Shown here piece by piece: positions 61,782 to 64,000 of a stretch of 64,000 bases of DNA. The stretch covers positions 3,937,501 through 4,001,500 of the forward strand of contig NZ_CP106679.1 of the NCBI RefSeq assembly GCF_025502585.1. The letters are read 5' to 3'. Below the pieces are notes generated by a model, which saw only the letters and a program-made list of their open reading frames with translations, made no database searches and was not told where the DNA came from. A program made the position numbers and the translations under genes. Within the stretch, counting starts at the first letter, position 1. Each line of letters starts with the position of its first letter. The stretch is from Reichenbachiella agarivorans. Lineage in GTDB: Bacteria; Bacteroidota; Bacteroidia; Cytophagales; Cyclobacteriaceae.

Positions 61782-64000
61782 ATGGTACTGAGGACTAAAA
61801 ACTTATTATTTCTCTGCGTGGTCTGTCTTCTGATAGCCTGTGGTGAAAAAGAACAAAACAAATACCTGCCCGATCAGGCATTCAACGAAGAGTGGCTATT
61901 CAAAAAAGCCGAACTAGAAGCACAAAACTTCGATTTTGACGACCACAACTGGGATGCCGTCACACTGCCCCACGACTGGGCGATCGCAGGCCCCTTCGAC
62001 CGCCAGCACAACGCCCGTACTGGAGGTCTACCCGTGACTGGCATGGGTTGGTATCGCAAACACTTCGACGTACCAGCAGATATGAACAACAAACGTATCT
62101 CCATCGAATTTGACGGAGCGATGAACGATGCCTACGTCTGGGTCAACGGCCAGTTGGTTGGCAATCGCCCATTTGGCTATATCGGTTTTGAATTTGACAT
62201 CACGGATCATATCCGATTCGGAAAAGAAAACGTAATCGCCGTACGCCTCAACCCCAAAGATCTGAGCTCTAGATGGTATCCTGGAGCAGGTCTATACAGA
62301 AATGTTAGGATCAAATACAACGAAACTACACATATCGCGCAGTGGGGTACCTACATCACCACGCCAGAGATCAGCGATGAGCAAGCACACATCAAGATTG
62401 AAACCAAAATAAATGGCTCAAAAGCTACTGAGGCACAACTCAGAACTACGATCATCGACGCTCAAGATCAGACCATCGCCACACAAACTCAGGCTATCAC
62501 AACAGCCATCATAGATACAGAATTGAGCGTCAAAAGCCCCAATCGCTGGCAGCCTGATGCCCCATATCTTTATACGCTAGTGTCTGAAGTGCTAGATGAT
62601 GACCAGGTGATCGATCGATACGAGTCCCCATTCGGCATACGTACCATCGAAGTGACCGTCAATGACGGTCTGCTGGTCAACGGCGAGCGTCTGCAGCTCA
62701 ACGGCGTGTGTATGCACCACGATCTCGGCCCACTGGGTGCTGCGGTCAACTACAGAGCAACCGAGCGACAAGTCGAAATCCTCCAAAATATGGGGGTCAA
62801 TGCCATTCGTACTAGCCACAACCCTCCATCGCCTGAGCTACTCGATATCTGCGACAAAAAAGGTGTCGTGGTGATCGTGGAAGCCTTCGATGAGTGGCAG
62901 ATGGGCAAAGTAGAAAATGGTTACAACCTCCTTTTCGACGAATGGCACGAACGTGATCTAAGAGATATGATCAAACGTGACCGCAACCACCCCTCTGTCG
63001 TCATGTGGAGCATTGGCAATGAAATCCTAGAGCAGTCGCAAAAAGACGGTTGGAAACTTACCAAGCACCTCTCAGATATTTGCCACGACGAAGACCCTAG
63101 TCGTAAAACCACCATAGGGTTCAACTACTATCCTGCACCCTACAAGAACCAGTTGGCGTTTCAAGTCGACGTAGTAGGGCTCAACTACTGGCCTCTACAG
63201 CTCAAAGAGTTAAGAGAACAGTACCCTGATATGATCCTATATGGCTCAGAAACCTCCTCCCAAACGAGTAGCCGAGGAATCTACCACCTACCTATCCAAG
63301 CTGATGTAGTCAAAGAAACAGGTCAAGTTTCCAGCTATGACGGGACCGTGGGACCTCCGTGGGCATACCCACCAGATGTAGAGTTTGAGCAACAAGAGCT
63401 CAATCCGCATTCGCTGGGCGAGTTTATGTGGACGGGTTTTGACTATCTGGGAGAGCCTACTCCCTATGGCGGTCGTGACAACTCTACCAATGGCTACTGG
63501 AATGACGACTGGCCGTCTCACTCGTCTTACTTTGCGCCGATAGATCTCACTGGCCTGCCCAAGGATCGCTACTATCTCTACCAGAGCCAGTGGACAGAAA
63601 CGCCGATGGTACATGTTTTGCCTCACTGGAACTGGGAAGGAAAAGAGGGAGAAGAAATTCCTATCTATGCCTACACCAATGCTCAGGAAGTAGAGCTCTT
63701 CGTCAACGGCAAGTCCATGGGTAAAAAAGTGAAAGGAAAAGACAAAACACCTATTCCCGCCGAATTTCACTTTTTTGAGAAAGGAACCTATATGAGTCCA
63801 TACAGACTGAGCTGGTCTGTTCCCTACGAGCCAGGCACATTGGAAGTAGTGGCTTACAAAGACGGCAAAGAAGTCGCCAGAAAGTCTGTCAACACGGCTG
63901 GAACCGCTGCCCAAATCCAGCTGAGTCCTGATCGCCAGGAGATCACAGCCGACGGCAAAGATTTGTCATTCATCACGGTGAGTGTTAGAGACGAAGAAGG
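61782..64000 (+). CDS. GH2 family lipoprotein (beta-galactosidase-like), cut by window edge
   Basis: A glycoside hydrolase family 2 enzyme of at least 739 residues. The ATG at 61782 gives a signal peptide and lipobox (LLIAC) for outer-membrane or periplasmic lipidation. The sugar-binding domain shows GWYRKHFDVPADM and NGQLVGNRPFGYIGFEFDIT. In the catalytic barrel the acid/base Glu lies in WSIGNEILEQ and the nucleophile Glu in LYGSETSS. Family activity includes beta-galactosidase; with the GH16 and L-galactose operon a role in cleaving galactose from agar/porphyran oligosaccharides is likely (inference). The C-terminal end lies outside the window. Confidence 0.9.
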   Translation, partial: MVLRTKNLLFLCVVCLLIACGEKEQNKYLPDQAFNEEWLFKKAELEAQNFDFDDHNWDAVTLPHDWAIAGPFDRQHNARTGGLPVTGMGWYRKHFDVPADMNNKRISIEFDGAMNDAYVWVNGQLVGNRPFGYIGFEFDITDHIRFGKENVIAVRLNPKDLSSRWYPGAGLYRNVRIKYNETTHIAQWGTYITTPEISDEQAHIKIETKINGSKATEAQLRTTIIDAQDQTIATQTQAITTAIIDTELSVKSPNRWQPDAPYLYTLVSEVLDDDQVIDRYESPFGIRTIEVTVNDGLLVNGERLQLNGVCMHHDLGPLGAAVNYRATERQVEILQNMGVNAIRTSHNPPSPELLDICDKKGVVVIVEAFDEWQMGKVENGYNLLFDEWHERDLRDMIKRDRNHPSVVMWSIGNEILEQSQKDGWKLTKHLSDICHDEDPSRKTTIGFNYYPAPYKNQLAFQVDVVGLNYWPLQLKELREQYPDMILYGSETSSQTSSRGIYHLPIQADVVKETGQVSSYDGTVGPPWAYPPDVEFEQQELNPHSLGEFMWTGFDYLGEPTPYGGRDNSTNGYWNDDWPSHSSYFAPIDLTGLPKDRYYLYQSQWTETPMVHVLPHWNWEGKEGEEIPIYAYTNAQEVELFVNGKSMGKKVKGKDKTPIPAEFHFFEKGTYMSPYRLSWSVPYEPGTLEVVAYKDGKEVARKSVNTAGTAAQIQLSPDRQEITADGKDLSFITVSVRDEE

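Overview
The window reads as chromosomal DNA of a Bacteroidota member, most likely a marine, polysaccharide-degrading Cytophagales bacterium (Reichenbachiella-like; genus is inference). Signs seen directly are SusC-type TonB receptors with STN and carboxypeptidase-like N-termini, an ECF sigma/FecR pair, a subtilase with a type IX secretion (T9SS) C-terminal sorting domain, several SpII lipoproteins, TAATG/ATGA gene overlaps with few Shine-Dalgarno sequences, and two tRNA promoters with the Bacteroidota -33 TTTG / -7 TAnnTTTG architecture.

Layout. 1-10410 is housekeeping: recQ (cut by the left edge), a 2-hydroxyacid dehydrogenase, mgtE and rsmA on the minus strand, divergent from pdxA, a phosphopantetheinyl transferase and a redoxin; then a SirB1-like protein, an acyl-CoA carboxylase beta subunit, a thioesterase and a YihY/BrkB membrane protein. 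10435-10632 is tRNA-Ser(UGA) with promoter and terminator. 10651-23929 is a minus-strand surface-function island: ECF sigma, FecR, a large TonB receptor, a beta-helix lipoprotein, two YWTD-propeller lipoproteins and a T9SS subtilase. Between them lies a repeat-rich stretch (13.5-17.0 kb) with a GIY-YIG nuclease gene between near-identical direct repeats, a 44-bp perfect palindrome, twin palindromes, and an HU-like/DUF4469 gene split by one in-frame amber codon.

24083-43574 holds CBS-domain, serine dehydratase, thyA, methyltransferase and YkgJ genes, a 41-bp tandem repeat array, an MMPL/RND exporter, a CDF transporter, a PQQ dehydrogenase-PKD-cytochrome c fusion operon followed by a TonB receptor, a histidine kinase with a periplasmic solute-binding sensor, thrS, and a TPR lipoprotein. 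44054-48982 is a six-gene signalling cassette: SiaB-like kinase, coiled-coil membrane protein, histidine kinase, receiver-PP2C phosphatase and two small unknown proteins. No SiaC-like substrate gene is present.

After an acyl-CoA dehydrogenase, tRNA-Asp(GUC) and an ISAon1-type transposase relic, 51576-64000 is a carbohydrate-use locus. A seven-gene minus-strand operon (mutarotase, FucP-type permease, SDR sugar dehydrogenase, lactonase, tagaturonate reductase, altronate dehydratase, LgoD-like dehydrogenase) fits complete conversion of L-galactose to 2-keto-3-deoxygluconate. It is divergent from a GH16 enzyme and next to a LacI regulator and a GH2 lipoprotein cut by the right edge. Two copies of a 12-mer (GCAAACGCWTGC) in front of both transcription units are candidate operators. 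Together this suggests a porphyran/agar utilisation locus, since L-galactose is a constituent of those red-algal polymers.
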